From positions 32,693,117 through 32,757,116 of the forward strand of contig JAFMSR010000015.1 in the NCBI GenBank assembly GCA_022818135.1: DNA of 64,000 nt, given 5' to 3'. The position numbers and the translations under genes are program-made. Below the pieces are notes generated by a model. That model ran no database searches. It was given only the letters and a program-made list of their open reading frames with translations, and was not told the DNA's origin. Shown here one piece after another: positions 1-12,500 of the stretch (the first letter of the stretch is position 1; every line of letters starts with the position of its first letter). This stretch comes from Saxidomus purpurata (taxonomy: Eukaryota; Mollusca; Bivalvia; Venerida; Veneridae).

Positions 1-505
1 TGGCTCATTAATAAATACATCGTGCGTGAAGTTATTCTTTAAGCTTTACTATGTGTTTAATCATGTTAGAGTTTGTTTATGTACAAACGAATGATTGTGA
101 ATTTAGTCACCCAATCTTCAAACAGATGGAACTGACGATATCATAATAATGGTATATGACGAAATCTCGTAACAATTATAATTTCATTTATATTCGGAAA
201 TATAACCTTTCAATATCAGTTCCCTTTTTAATGCGAACGAATTATCCCTCAATCCTTCAGATTGAACGCAGCTCATTGCCACTATAGGCTCTTTGATGAT
301 AGTTTTCATAAAAAATAAAATTCTAACAGGGTTTGATCATCTACTTACAGTGTTGGTGGCAAATGGACGTAATTATTACAAACACGTACGCAGGCGATTA
401 CAAAACAGAAGTAAATGTAAGTTATGAATGCCAGTCTAATATTTATAGAAAACAACACAAAGTTTTGCTGTTGGTATGCTTGTCAAACCTAGAAAATGAA
501 TTAAT
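1..505. repeat. Dispersed repeat, inverted copy of 50,880-51,402
   Basis: The first half kilobase reads almost identically to the reverse complement of 50,880-51,402, from the very first base of the window. The peptide read from about 333 (starting MIIYLQCWWQMDV) matches the one read on the minus strand from 51,085, but with no recognisable domain and with stops and indels I do not take it as a gene. The repeat may continue to the left of the window. Confidence 0.75.
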
Positions 506-2100
506 AAGCACGAAAACGAGTTGAATGTGAAGCTAATTTATAAGGACGGACCCAGTTCAGATCCCAGGATGCAGTCATCGAGAACAGTTCATACAAGTTC
601 TAAGAACTTACCAACAACAGCTGGTAGCAAAACAGCTTCGTTTTACTTGCTGATGCTTAAAGCACTGTTACGGATAGACAGGTGTCCAAACTATATATCG
701 TTGAATGAAAATATATTAATGACCATAATTGCTGTGATTAATTTATATTGAAATGTGTGTCAGGATTGACTGTGATTCATATGGTACAGTGTAATAAAAC
801 CATTGAATAAGCCATGTCATGAGAAAACCAACAAAATGGGATTTGCGACCAGTATGGATCCTGATCAGCCTGTACATCCAGGCAAAACCGTTCAAAGATT
901 ATTGTTTTTTTTTTGTAAACATTGTGTTTTATGATATATGCTACTTTATTGATCATAATTAGTCTGCTACAACTGTCTCACCAGGAACTGGCTAGATAGG
1001 AATGTTGGTTGCAACAGTATATGTGTTTTCCACTGGTCAAGCGAAGCGAACTAGGCGAAAATAATTTCCTATGATCGCAACACCAATAGCAAGTTAGTTT
1101 TGATGCCAAAGGAATTACATTTCGAAACATGTAGAAACAAGACAAAACGTGTAGAAACTAGACAAAACAGTTCTAGAATATTGAATATTGAGACTTGTTT
1201 ATGTTCAGCTGGAATCGAGGCGATAATCAGGCAATGTACACAAAATAACGAGTCATTTACCAAAAGGTCAGCAGTCACACACAGCTACATATAATCCCTA
1301 CTCAGCACACATATTTGAACACTTATATTTCCTGAAATTTTAAACTGTGTCACTTCAAATGATAATGAATTGCCGATGTTTTACACACCGTTTTCAAAAT
1401 GTATCGAAAAATACCAGAATTACAAAACCAATCATTTAACAACAAAACATTGACATACATTATTTTTGTGTAGTTTCTTTGATTAATTTCGCGAAGGCGT
1501 CTATAAATAACTATCTCAAATGTATAGAAAATATTAAACGGATCGATTTTGATGTTGTTTACTCGGGTAACAATTAAACCGGGATAATAATTTATTCTAA
1601 GTTCACATTTCACAACTTATTCGTCTTGCTCCGCTTTCTTTTACCTTCGTAATCATTGTATGATGATGACTACTACATGCATGCATCATGATTATCACTT
1701 TAAATTGACTTTAGTCAGCTTGAATTGCAGTTTTTTCCTATAAATCAATAACACTTGTATGAAATCAGACAGTACATTTACTAACCTTAAGTCAATATCA
1801 AATATAGGTATCACTTAGTTGTGAAGTGTTAAGGTTTATAATGACAACACTTTTAAGTGACTTACAACTTTAAATCAGCGCTAGGATGTTACCTCTTACT
1901 GCATACATTATTATGGTGTTAGTAAGTTTTATCGCTATGTTCCATGCTTGTCGGTCCCATTGTCCCTTTGCTTTAGTTTAGAGCATGTTTAAGGCTGACA
2001 TAAAAATGACAAGTTTGAACTAGCTGAAAATGATAATAATCCAGCTTGTATTTTACTTACTGCAATTTTAATTAAGTCCTTGGTATACGTATGTGTTTGT
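506..2100. other. Intergenic, no gene seen
   Basis: AT-rich sequence with only short open frames (for example 521-751 and 1,100-1,294 on the plus strand) that have no recognisable domain, no duplicate copy and no convincing splice context. I see nothing else in it. Confidence 0.5.
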
Positions 2101-2104
2101 AATG

Positions 2105-2222
2105 TTGATTAAACGGGAGCGAGGATGACACGACAAAAGGCCGACACGACAAAGGCCGACGCGACAAAAGGCAGACTCGACAATCGATCAAGATAATCGA
2201 CAAACACCGACTAACGCCGACA
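2105..2222. repeat. Degenerate GACACGACAAAAGGCC minisatellite
   Basis: About three to four imperfect copies of a 16-17-bp unit (ccgacacgacaaaagg) run in tandem and then decay into shorter cgacaa/cgacta words. Confidence 0.65.
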
Positions 2223-2561
2223 ACATGAATCTAGATACGTTTGGACTAGTTTCTGTTTTACAATATGATGACCGCTTCCGGCATGTAAACAGACCTGAAA
2301 TGGTAACGAGAGGGCAATGTGGTCACCTGTGTAAAACACAAATTTGAATATGACTGCTTGTCAGAAATGTGAATGCTAGAGTGTTAAACAAATGAAATAT
2401 TGTATAGTCCTCTTCCAGTTAACTGCACTTCCTCTAAATGACCCTGTAGTTATAAGCAGCATGTAGATTTATACACTTTCAACAATTATCATATTAAAGT
2501 TGGTGGTAATTAAATTTGATCCTCATAGACGTAATCTATGAATAAAGATGTGAAATGTGTG

Positions 2562-2800
2562 TGGTTGTCCGGTAAGAACAATGGTTAGCGCATTCGCTTC
2601 TCACAAATTCAACCTGGGTTCTATCCTCGTCCTAGGTAGTATGTGAGATAGTAGGTGTTCACCAGATCGGATAGGTAGGTTTTCTCCGGGTTGTTCCAAC
2701 AGTAAGGCCGCCATACGCCAATACCTGGGCGGTCCATTCAAAAGTTCTTCACGAGCTAATGTTTGTTGTGATTTGCATCTTGCATTCATTTCATTCAGAG
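2562..2800 (+). mobile_element. tRNA-derived SINE, degenerate
   Basis: The left part is tRNA-like: a box A-like segment around 2,583 (atggttagcgcattcgc) is followed by a decayed box B (gggttctatcctcg) near 2,614. The downstream body (gttttctccgggt, then caacagtaagg) looks like a conserved SINE core of invertebrate type. There is no obvious flanking duplication. The family name is not assigned. Confidence 0.55.
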
Positions 2801-5800
2801 GAAACGTTTAACATTGAATGAACTTATGGTCATATACACATTATAAATTTATAGTTTACTTCAGTTTCATTTAACAAGCGTTTAAAACCTCAGCATGTGT
2901 TACTGAGGTAATGTCGCATGTCCTATAGGTCATCAGCCCAGTACGAGGCACACTGACATAGGCATACAGTTCTTTGTTGTGGAATTCGATTGTTGTTTTC
3001 ACTATCAATTTCTGACATGAAAATCCGTCAGTCAGAAACACTGGTAAATAGTTTAGGACTATATTTACTGATTTGAGATAATGTGCTTTGAAACTGATAA
3101 AGTTCATCCGATTGAAAGAATTATTTTCAATTTAAAACACCCACACAAAGTTAAATATACACTCAACTCGAGTGTTTTTTTCTTAGTTTAAAGAACATAA
3201 TTATAGTGTATATAGTAACATGTGAAAGGCACGTAACAATACCAATTGCTAAATTTATGTATACTGTTTCATAATAAGCTGTCATTAGATTCATTTCGAA
3301 AGCGAAATGGAAACGTTTGTCAAATTTCTGCATTTACTCACGGATGAATCGGTCAGAGTTTCATAAAATGCAGATCTGTCTACAAACCAAATGTTAGTCT
3401 ATTTTTATATTTTGACCCCATATAAATCAATGAAATTCCAAACAAAATAAAAACACGCAGTTCCTGAGTTTACAAACACACCTTTTAAAGATATATATAC
3501 TCACCCAAAATGAAAACTTTACACTTTTATTATAAAAATATTTAACACAATATTAAATCAATGTACAATGTACATTTATATTTCACTCTGACTCTATAAA
3601 TAATAAAAATAACAAAGGCGATAATAGGCCTAAAAGCTGAGTCATTTATCATGCATAAAAGGGACTCATAACTCATATAGTGAAAACAGACAGTTTATCA
3701 AACACAAAATTGGTTGTCAACACAAAATATTCTTTTTGCTGTCAGTTGAGAGAAACTTATGTCAAGACTAGAAAACTCAACAATGTTTTATGAAAACACA
3801 ATGCAAAAGCGAGAGCTGAGACTCCAAAGATTCAAATTCTTAAATTAACTCCCTTTGAATTGAATATAGGTGAATTTATAACCTGAAATCTGAAAGGTAC
3901 TGTGATGATTTTTTTTTTTTTGATAAACTTAATCCCCAACTTATAAAGGTGAACATTCTTACAAATGACTGAATTCCACCTCCTGCATTGTGAGGTATTG
4001 GTGTTTCTTTCTCATGCATAGTAAGTCCCATTATAAACATGTAAAGTTTTTGCATGTTGGGTCAATGTATTGACCAGTAACCAAGGGTATTACTTTAAAC
4101 CCTTCGTGCAAAATAAGTTCATGTACTTAGCGTAAATACAACGGCTATATAATAAAATATAACATGATACATTACTACAGGGAAAGTACTATAGCATGCA
4201 TAGCAAAAATGATATTTTTACAAATAATGTGAATTAGTCTCTGGTACGTATACTTATGTGATCTGACGCTTACACACGTAACCTTACTTTTGTGCGACAT
4301 TTGTACCTGACACTCATAAATCTTCGCTAGTATCTTAGGTTACGGTCGGGTATAGTTTCGTTATTTCAATTGATCATAATATCTAACTAATACTTTTCAC
4401 CAACAGTATGTCTATCTGATATGCAAGGTTTCAGTTGTTCAAATCCTGGCCAGATGATTTAAGTTTTTGACATGTATTTATAAGAGGGTGGCTTTTAAAA
4501 GTGATAGTTTTCGCTTTTTATATTCTATGATTTCTGTTTTTCCTATATAACCTACAGAAATATAAATAATGAAATTAAATTTCCATCAATATGCGAATCT
4601 TGAAAAATCGTGTATGGTCAAATTTCTCACAAGTTTTATCATAAATAACATTTTATAAGTCAATTAAAACATCACGCCTGATGAAAGATTCGAACATGGA
4701 ACCGAAAAATAGATAACTTAAGGCTCAATCAATAGAGCTAATCGTGGCCCCTATATGTTGCCAATTTAGTTTATATTTTTGTTATCAATACCAGCATGTT
4801 TTATTCTCTATGTTTTATACGGAACATGAAAGGTCCAAGCTCACATTTATAAGTAGCTCACATTTTATCAACAACAACAATGTATTAGCAAAATCGACAA
4901 ATACATGTCTTTGGCTAATGACCAGTATAGACATAGTAATTACATATCAGTGCGCATCAAACATAAATGTAGCAACAATATACAACTATTCAGTACTTTA
5001 ATTTCGTAACGCATATTTTTCTTTTAAAAATTTACATACATGAGTAAGTGTTCTTTCAATTTTGGATGACATTAATTTATCAAAAAAAGATGTCTTACTG
5101 ACAGATATGACATTTATAACCACCAAAAACATTCGTTACTTTGCTTTTTGAAATTAATAAGTACATATCAGAAGCATATTTCAGTATTTTCATGCCCCCT
5201 GCGAAGAAGAGGGATATATTGGTTTTTAAATGCGGAGATTTTACGTAACATTCCTGTTTTCTCCGAAGGAGATTTTGTCAGTAGACCTATGACTTTCAAC
5301 CATTGAAAGGCAACAGTTACTTCTAGTCAGCAACTCGACTACAGATACCAATTAACGATTTGTTATATAAAACTTATACACACACCTTGTTAAGTTTTTA
5401 TATGTGGAAATCTATAAGCCTTAAACTTTCAGGTTATGTAGCAGTTAATTAAAATTGTTTTGGAGTTAATCAACTTGATTCCAATGATATGCCTCTTTAA
5501 TTTCAGACGTAACTAAGTTTGTGTGATTTGAAATAAGATCCAGCACTTTATGTTATGTCTCAAATTCTTTGTAAAACTGAAGTTTCCGTCAAACGTTTGT
5601 GTCAAACTGTTTGTTTTTTTGCCGGGATAGACGAAGCACACATATTATCGACATGTGAACACGCACGGTCGACATTGGCAAATCGATATGGACCCACAGA
5701 CAGTAAGCTTACGATATCTCCAAACTTTATTTCAAGTTAACCATAACTGTCTCCTCTGTCCATCGTTGCAAGTGTATACACCATGTAAAATGTTATATAA

Positions 5801-6045
5801 GCTCTAAAAGATAGCGATAACGCATAGCTGATGAAGTAATGTCGTTTCTTTAATATCGATGAAATTTGTTTCGTTGTGTCATTACTGGTAGTGAAGGATT
5901 CCGGGATTTTGAGAATAAAAAAAGATAATCTCACCATTTAATATTTCCAAGTTGTAACGAAATGTAACGAAAGGAAGACATTACGTTGGAAACAGGTTTT
6001 AGTGGATTTTCACTGACCTTATTTAAGAATTTCCCCTGAATGTAT
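2801..6045. other. Intergenic, no gene seen
   Basis: AT-rich sequence with scattered short open frames (2,871-3,107, 4,744-5,001, 5,555-5,740, 5,737-5,937), none with a recognisable domain or a conserved duplicate. It lies to the left of segmental duplication unit A. Confidence 0.45.
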
Positions 6046-7173
6046 TTGTCAGTTGCTACAAACCAGTAACGAACACAATGAATGTAATGCAAACATTTGA
6101 TCTACTTTGAAGATGACAGTTGGCACACGGTCCTTACCAATTACAAAGCTCCTTTGCGAGGCTATTATCTGTAATTTTACGGACGAAAAATCGGTTAGAG
6201 GATGTCCGCTTTGCGGTTTGGCTCTGTATATGCTCATGTTTGTTCCCTCTAACATCCCGCCAAGTTTTGAAGCCAATGTGTGTAACAAACAATGAAATTG
6301 TCTGAGCATGTAGTACAGTTTTCATTTAGAAAAAAACAACTCAAAATACAGGAAACCTATGACAAATATGGTTGCCAAAAGTTCTTCGCAAATATTATTC
6401 TATTTCAGCTAATAGTCTTCATGAAGCGTTTAAACAACACATCCCCACATTTTTTAGTTGGTAAATGTATCCAAAACCACTATTTATTTGCCAAAACTAA
6501 CGGACGAATGGATATAATTTTTGAAACTTTATATCATGTATTTATAATGCATAGATCGTTTCCGTGTGCAAAATACATTTAACATGTGATAAAGAAGAGT
6601 ACCTGTTTGGTTTTGAGCTGTATACATGCACAACACAAATTCTGGTTAGTTGTCAACCGGAAGTTAATGTCAGTTTTAACCACATAATCGCTGACCTTGA
6701 GAAACCCGCATGGGACATTACAATGTGGTTCTGAGAGTTCATTTATTATATAGATTTTATCAGTAATTATATGCATTTACATCCTTTTTATGTTACATTT
6801 GTCAGTTTATTTCCTTTTATCATATGATTACGAATGTATGTGCTTAAAGATCACTGGTTTTTCTTTCGGCCCGCCTTATTAGCAGTAAATTAAAACAGAA
6901 ATACTTTGTGCGAGCTAAATTTGATATCTTATACAGATTGAATATAATATATTGTGCATTCAAGTCTCTGATATCATGTTTTTCCGTTCGTTGTATATAA
7001 ACCTACTGTTAACAACAGTAAAAGGGTACTTAGAAAAAATAATATTTACTTACGGTTGGGTTTTTTTATACTGAGCTTTGCAAATGATAGGATAGCACGT
7101 TTTATATCAACGATTTTCTTAATAGCACTTATATAGACCCGAAACCACCGATATGAACGTTATCTTCAGCCAC

Positions 7174-7280
7174 TTAAATCTGAAGTAAAGTTCTTCTTCC
7201 ACCGACAGTTTTAATGATAAGGTCGCCATTTATGGTATGTCCTCCAAAACGAATGTTAAAAATCTGCCCTTTCTTTGCGC
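7174..7280 (-). CDS. Candidate alternative terminal exon of the PDZ/trefoil-like gene
   Basis: On the minus strand a polypyrimidine tract and CAG acceptor (7,281-7,283) lead into 107 nt that stay open and end in TAA at 7,174-7,176. In the phase left by exon 7 of the upstream gene (one base carried over) the exon gives a Gly followed by 34 residues, beginning AKKGQIFNIRFGGHTINGDL and ending RRTLLQI. The alternation of polar and hydrophobic residues suggests beta strands. It would replace exon 8, giving about 377 aa. The exon is missing from duplication unit B, where the corresponding kilobase is deleted. It could instead be the last exon of a different gene. Confidence 0.45.
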
Positions 7281-8587
7281 CTGTTGAAAAGATCATTATA
7301 AATAAACCAAAAGATAAAAACAATGTCGGAATGCTACAGTTAATTTGAAGTTTGGCCTATCCACTTTCAGTGATTTGAACGTTCCATAAATGCAACACAG
7401 TTTTCCATCTCAGTCTACTAAAACTGTTACGTTTACAACTCATAGAACTAAAGTTATCCCTTGCTTGTTCTACTCATAACAGTGAAAGAAAACATTCAAC
7501 AGATGGTACTTAAATGATTCACTTTGATGTTTTCATGCTTTTACATATTTCCTACAGAACAGTAAGACTATCTTTATACAATGCATTTTAAGACAGACAG
7601 TAACAAAGTCTCCTTTGAAATGATTTCAATCGAATAGACACATAAATACCTTAATCCCACTCCTGTAGTTTAACAGAACTATTTTTGACAGCATTTTAAT
7701 AAATATCGAGGTTCAATATGCTTCTTACAGCGTAGCCCCAGCATACGATTAGGCATCATGCAGAAACTATATATAATGATGAAACATAGATTTCTACAAG
7801 TTCGAGACTAATGAAAGACTTCATATAGTGGTCAAAGTAATATTTCAACGTGTATCTAGCAATTTGCATGGGGGCGCAGCGCTTACCAATCAGTTTAAAT
7901 TAAGATTAAAGACCACCGAATCATCCAGAGTTCTTAAATGCATTTGATATTACACCACATACTAAAACTACCTGTTGCCTGAGCCGATATAATATCAAGA
8001 GCTGTTTGTTTGTTTGTATTTGTGCTTTTTGGGTCAACCATCCTCGTTCGAGGTGTATAATCGGTACGACCCGTCATGTTTTCGTAGTCATGCCCCTATC
8101 TAAAGTTGGGTTAGTGTCAAAATTAGGAGATTTTATCAAAGACTGACAGATTGCAGCCTTATTACAGGAACTTGTTTTTGATTGGTTGTCACAGTTTTGG
8201 TCCGCCACTTTGACCAGTGAGATCCTATTTGTGACTGATAGTTTCCTACTCTTAACTTGTAAAGCTGAATTAATCCACATAATGATTGACCCCTTTTTAT
8301 GTACAGATCATTATGCTTCATAATTCTCTCTACATGTTATACAATCCAGTTTGTAAGTATTTAAGACACACAACGGGATATAAGTAATTAAACTGTTGGG
8401 TCACCTTATGGGGCATTTGATCATTAACATGTGTTTTAAATGTTAAATATGAACATCCTTACTTGAAATTTTGACTTGCACAATCCAAAATAGACGCAAG
8501 AGTTATCGGGAACCATCAGACTGTTGGGTTACATACCAACACCAGCAAAATAATATCCGCCGTCTGCCCTTAAGTCCGCCCCTCGAG

Positions 8588-8650
8588 ACAGAGAGAGAGA
8601 AAGAGAGAGAGACAGAGAGAGAGACAGAGAGAGAGACAGAGAGAGAGATT
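8588..8650. repeat. (GA)n / GAGACAGA microsatellite
   Basis: A run of gagaga and gagacaga units about 60 bp long. The plus-strand open frame over it (Arg-Glu repeats) is a translation of the repeat. It lies at the point where units A and B stop matching (8,000-8,650 has no partner in unit B). Confidence 0.85.
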
Positions 8651-8995
8651 CATATTTTACAAACTACATTAGAATTTGCAATAGAGCTTTTCAAACACTC
8701 ATTTCACATGTATTTCAGTTGTTTCAGCAGACATTTTTATTGTTTATTGAAGTCATATTGTATGCAATAAGAATACTACAGAGTTAAGTATAAATGTGAA
8801 CTTTCCTAACTTTTGAGGTCTTCAATAAAAAGTTCAAGGTATGCATATTGCCTATTTTAAATCGATTCTTACTCAGTATGTTATACCGTTTTGGCAAATT
8901 CTGCACCCAACTAAAAACATTTCGATAGCAGATGTAATTTTAGTATTCAAACATAATTGACACAGAGTCGCGGCGTGGTTTTCAACACTATAACC

Positions 8996-9001
8996 TTTAT
9001 T
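8996..9001 (-). promoter_or_regulatory. Possible poly(A) signal
   Basis: AATAAA on the minus strand about 400 bp past the stop codon of the unit A PDZ/trefoil-like gene. Only the hexamer supports it. Confidence 0.3.
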
Positions 9002-9396
9002 TTTATCAAAATAATACAGTTTTTCAAACAATCTTTAGGCCATTCATATTTTTTCTTCCAAAACATTTCACTATTCAAGGTATTGCTGCATGGTTTTGTA
9101 TCTTGTATACGACATGTTGATCGTTAATATATCGTTCTATCTCACTGTCGTGTCCACATTTGATTTCGAATCAGTCACAGGCTTTGAAAAGTCTTGACTT
9201 GTTCGCTGACAAAACGCTATCAGAATCTTTACTGTCTGTTATGATTTGCGAAGATAATTATTAACTAAAATCAGATCTGATTTGCGACTGAAAAATACTT
9301 CTCAGACTCACAACGCATTTGAGACGAAATAACACTGCTTCTGTCGGAGTCTGTGCTTCTTTGTGAACAAACTATATGTGGCATGATACTGTCATA

Positions 9397-9539
9397 TTAG
9401 TCTTCTTCTTTGCAGTGAGTCAATAGACAATCTTGCTTATCTAGACCAGAATCATTTTGTACAGGAAATTCCTCAAACACGCAGGTATGAAGCTGCGCCC
9501 TTACTTGCTTTTTATTACGATCATATCCAAGGTACATTC
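9397..9539 (-). CDS. Copy A exon 8 (terminal)
   Basis: This exon has 143 nt and ends in TAA. It starts GMYLGYDRNKKQVRAQL and carries an acidic tail ending CKEED. It contains an internal GTAAGG donor-like site after KKQ, which could truncate the exon. The tail beyond the stop is still similar to copy B. Confidence 0.75.
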
Positions 9540-12500
9540 CTGAAAAAAAAAGAAATATAAAGCTAATTGTTTTATTTACATCTGCTGGCAGCGATTTTGA
9601 TCGCAAAAAATATCTGAGAAAAAAAACTCTTAATAAATACTTTAACAGCTTTGATTTTGAGGTTAAGCATATAAATAAACCTTACAGAGGTTACGGATTG
9701 ACCCGATGACACTGTTCATAATTTAATAATACATTTGACCTGAGTGTGATAGAACACTTTATTTCTTCCAAACATCATATAAGTAAACAACAAACTTACC
9801 ATTTGCACCAAAACGTACTTTGTCAGCTTCTGCGCCAAATATATCAAATAGCTGAGGCTCAGACTGAAAATGACAGGACAAGTATGAGCTGAAACATTTA
9901 GTAATGTTTCGCCTAAATAAAGTAAAAGTTTTGCAAAAAAGCTTTTAGCCCATCAATAAGTAAAATAGGCAGAGTTTGGAAAAATAGCATTTCAAAATTT
10001 CGAGACACATGCTGAATATGAGCGAGCCCAACTTGAAGAAGGGTCAAATGTTGTACATTGTAAGTCATTCTCACTGTAAATCTTTTGGTCTATAAAAACG
10101 TTTACTTTTTCTCGTTTAAATCTTTAACGACGCTTAAGTAAACATACGTTTAGTACGATATTTTTGTTGTTGTCTATAGTTATGTAAAGCTTCTTCGTTT
10201 CATCAGAGAGGGAAGCTTCAAATTTGAATTCTCCAGCATCATCGGCTTGACATACAAAAACACGTTTCCATATAATCTCTAAAATAGAAAATGAGAAATT
10301 ATAACTTGAAATATGATAACTTGAAATATAATATGAAAATGATAATTTACAGGTTGGTGTTTACTTTTACAATGTTTTCAAAATGTGCGCTAGTTACAAT
10401 AACAACTTGTTCTAGATATTCTGATTACCAAACTTTTTAATGTAATAGTCCTATGAACAACATTAACGAGGAAACTATCCTTTACATGTTTCTTTTGAAA
10501 ACACAAGTTGCACAAGTATGAAATATTTCCGTATCCAATCTTAGGTCAAGTGAGTAGGCGTAAATAAGTAATGGAGACCTGAAGAAGATGGCTATGCGCA
10601 TGACCCATACCACATATATTTTCATTTAAATTAGTTTTATTGAGCTCAATTACAAAACGCGCTCTCCCTTCTTTTATTATATTTTTTCGAGACAGTGGGT
10701 TTCGGATGGAAGATTTCAAAATCACACGGAGGGCACTTACTTGATTTGTCTCTTAGTTCATTCATTATGTCAATCGACACTATCCCGTTGCTAATTTGTA
10801 GATACAACGGTGTCCCGGGAACATTGTATACCTGTGCAGTCTCCGAGTATTGATGACAATTATCCTTAAGGAGTTCACGCTTTGGCTGTTCCACACTGGG
10901 ATAGACCTCTGAAATTATAATGATTTCTTTAGTATTTGGTGCTGACTTTAAAAGTTCCCTTTGTACTCTAAAGTAAACTAAACTTTCTATCTGTGCTATC
11001 TAACATAAATTAAAAAGTTAATGATAAATGATTAACAGCTTGAGTCTATAAATGATATGTTAATTTTCTGTAAGCCTTTATTGTACATAATTTGAACATA
11101 CACATGTAGTTAAGTTATTCTTTTTGTCAAAATCTTCTAAGATTTTGGTTTACTCTGAGACTTTGAACATGGCATTTTGATACTACTTTAATAAACAAAT
11201 TGTAACTATAAAAAGTACGATAGACGGTGAAATACCTGTCCCTGTTTCCGGTGCTAGTATTGCGCTTAATTCCAACCAAATCCAGCGATCGCGCTTTCTA
11301 CGAATTACCTACACAGAAGCAAATAGAATAATAATATCTTATTTAGCTATCTACATGTGTAAGATAAGAGCTCTTCCCAGTTATAATTGAAATATGTTAA
11401 AGCTACCCTCATCCAACTTTACTGTTCATTGACATAGACTAAGTAAAAATCTGAAATTATTTTGTTTTTGTTAATAGTTAAACAATGTTTGCATTAATGG
11501 TGATATCGTTAAATTTTCGAGCGTTTCTACTTATAATTAAGTATTTTCTCCTAGTTTATAGTAATATCTTCGAAAATAGTTTGTCGAATATACGCCTCTA
11601 TGAATAACTTATCTCTTTAATTTCAAAGAATTGTAACAAAAATGATATGATTACTACAGAACTCGACATACCAGAACGAATCTCGTCTTTCCGTCTACTT
11701 TAACTTTGTGAAATAATTTCAACACGTCCACTTGCTTCACATCCGGGACAAAACGACCAAGAAGAAGAACAAGTTCGTCATTTTCTCTAGCGAAATATAA
11801 ATAATATTTAACAACAAGTAATTATGGAAAACAAATTGTTCTACATTAAGAAAAATCTTTTATTACCACCTTTAGTCTACTGATGGTTGAATATCAATAC
11901 AAGTTATAGTATTAAAGTTTCGTAAACAAAATTAACCTCATAGTATATCCTTTCATCTTTACATTGCAAATTTAAATATGATGTCATCATTTTCTTTCAT
12001 ACAACATATTTGTCCTTCGTGAAGGTCAACATTATCTATCTTCGGAGAGGACACTTGCTAGATTTAATACATGTATTAGTTGCCATTTGCTACACATAGA
12101 TATTTATAAACCAAATCATGATGCACGTTGCACGAAAAGTCTCAAGAATGTAGCAACTTATAAATGTAAAAATACAAATTTGAAAAGGTAACTTACTCTA
12201 TACCCATTATTTTCGCAGGACCGTCACGTTTTACTTTCACCAAAATATGATGAAAGTAGATGGTTCCATCACGTTCTTTTACTTCATACGTGTAGAGCTT
12301 TGCCCCGAACTCATCATATTCTAATTTATCAGAACATATGTGCGGAATATGAATGTGTGTCTTCGCAATAAGTTTCTGTTGAAAAAAGCGACATGCACAA
12401 TGTATTCAAGACTTATATAAAAGTACGATTAATCATTGCTGTAACTATATCCCATATACGCTACAAAATTGTATCACGTTCTCTACACTCTCTACACTCT

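Noticed and set aside
533..751. 76-aa plus-strand frame
   Set aside because: No domain, no partner copy outside the repeat, and no promoter or splice signals.
8471..8770. 99-aa open frame with Arg/Glu repeats
   Set aside because: It spans a (GA)n microsatellite, is absent from unit B and lacks any domain.
11236..12375. PAS-B domain reading of exons 2-4 (RWIWLEL resembles the end of PAS folds)
   Set aside because: The GPA-x-x-x-GI turn followed by NDELVLLLG and an amphipathic helix fits PDZ order better; no other PAS hallmark is visible.
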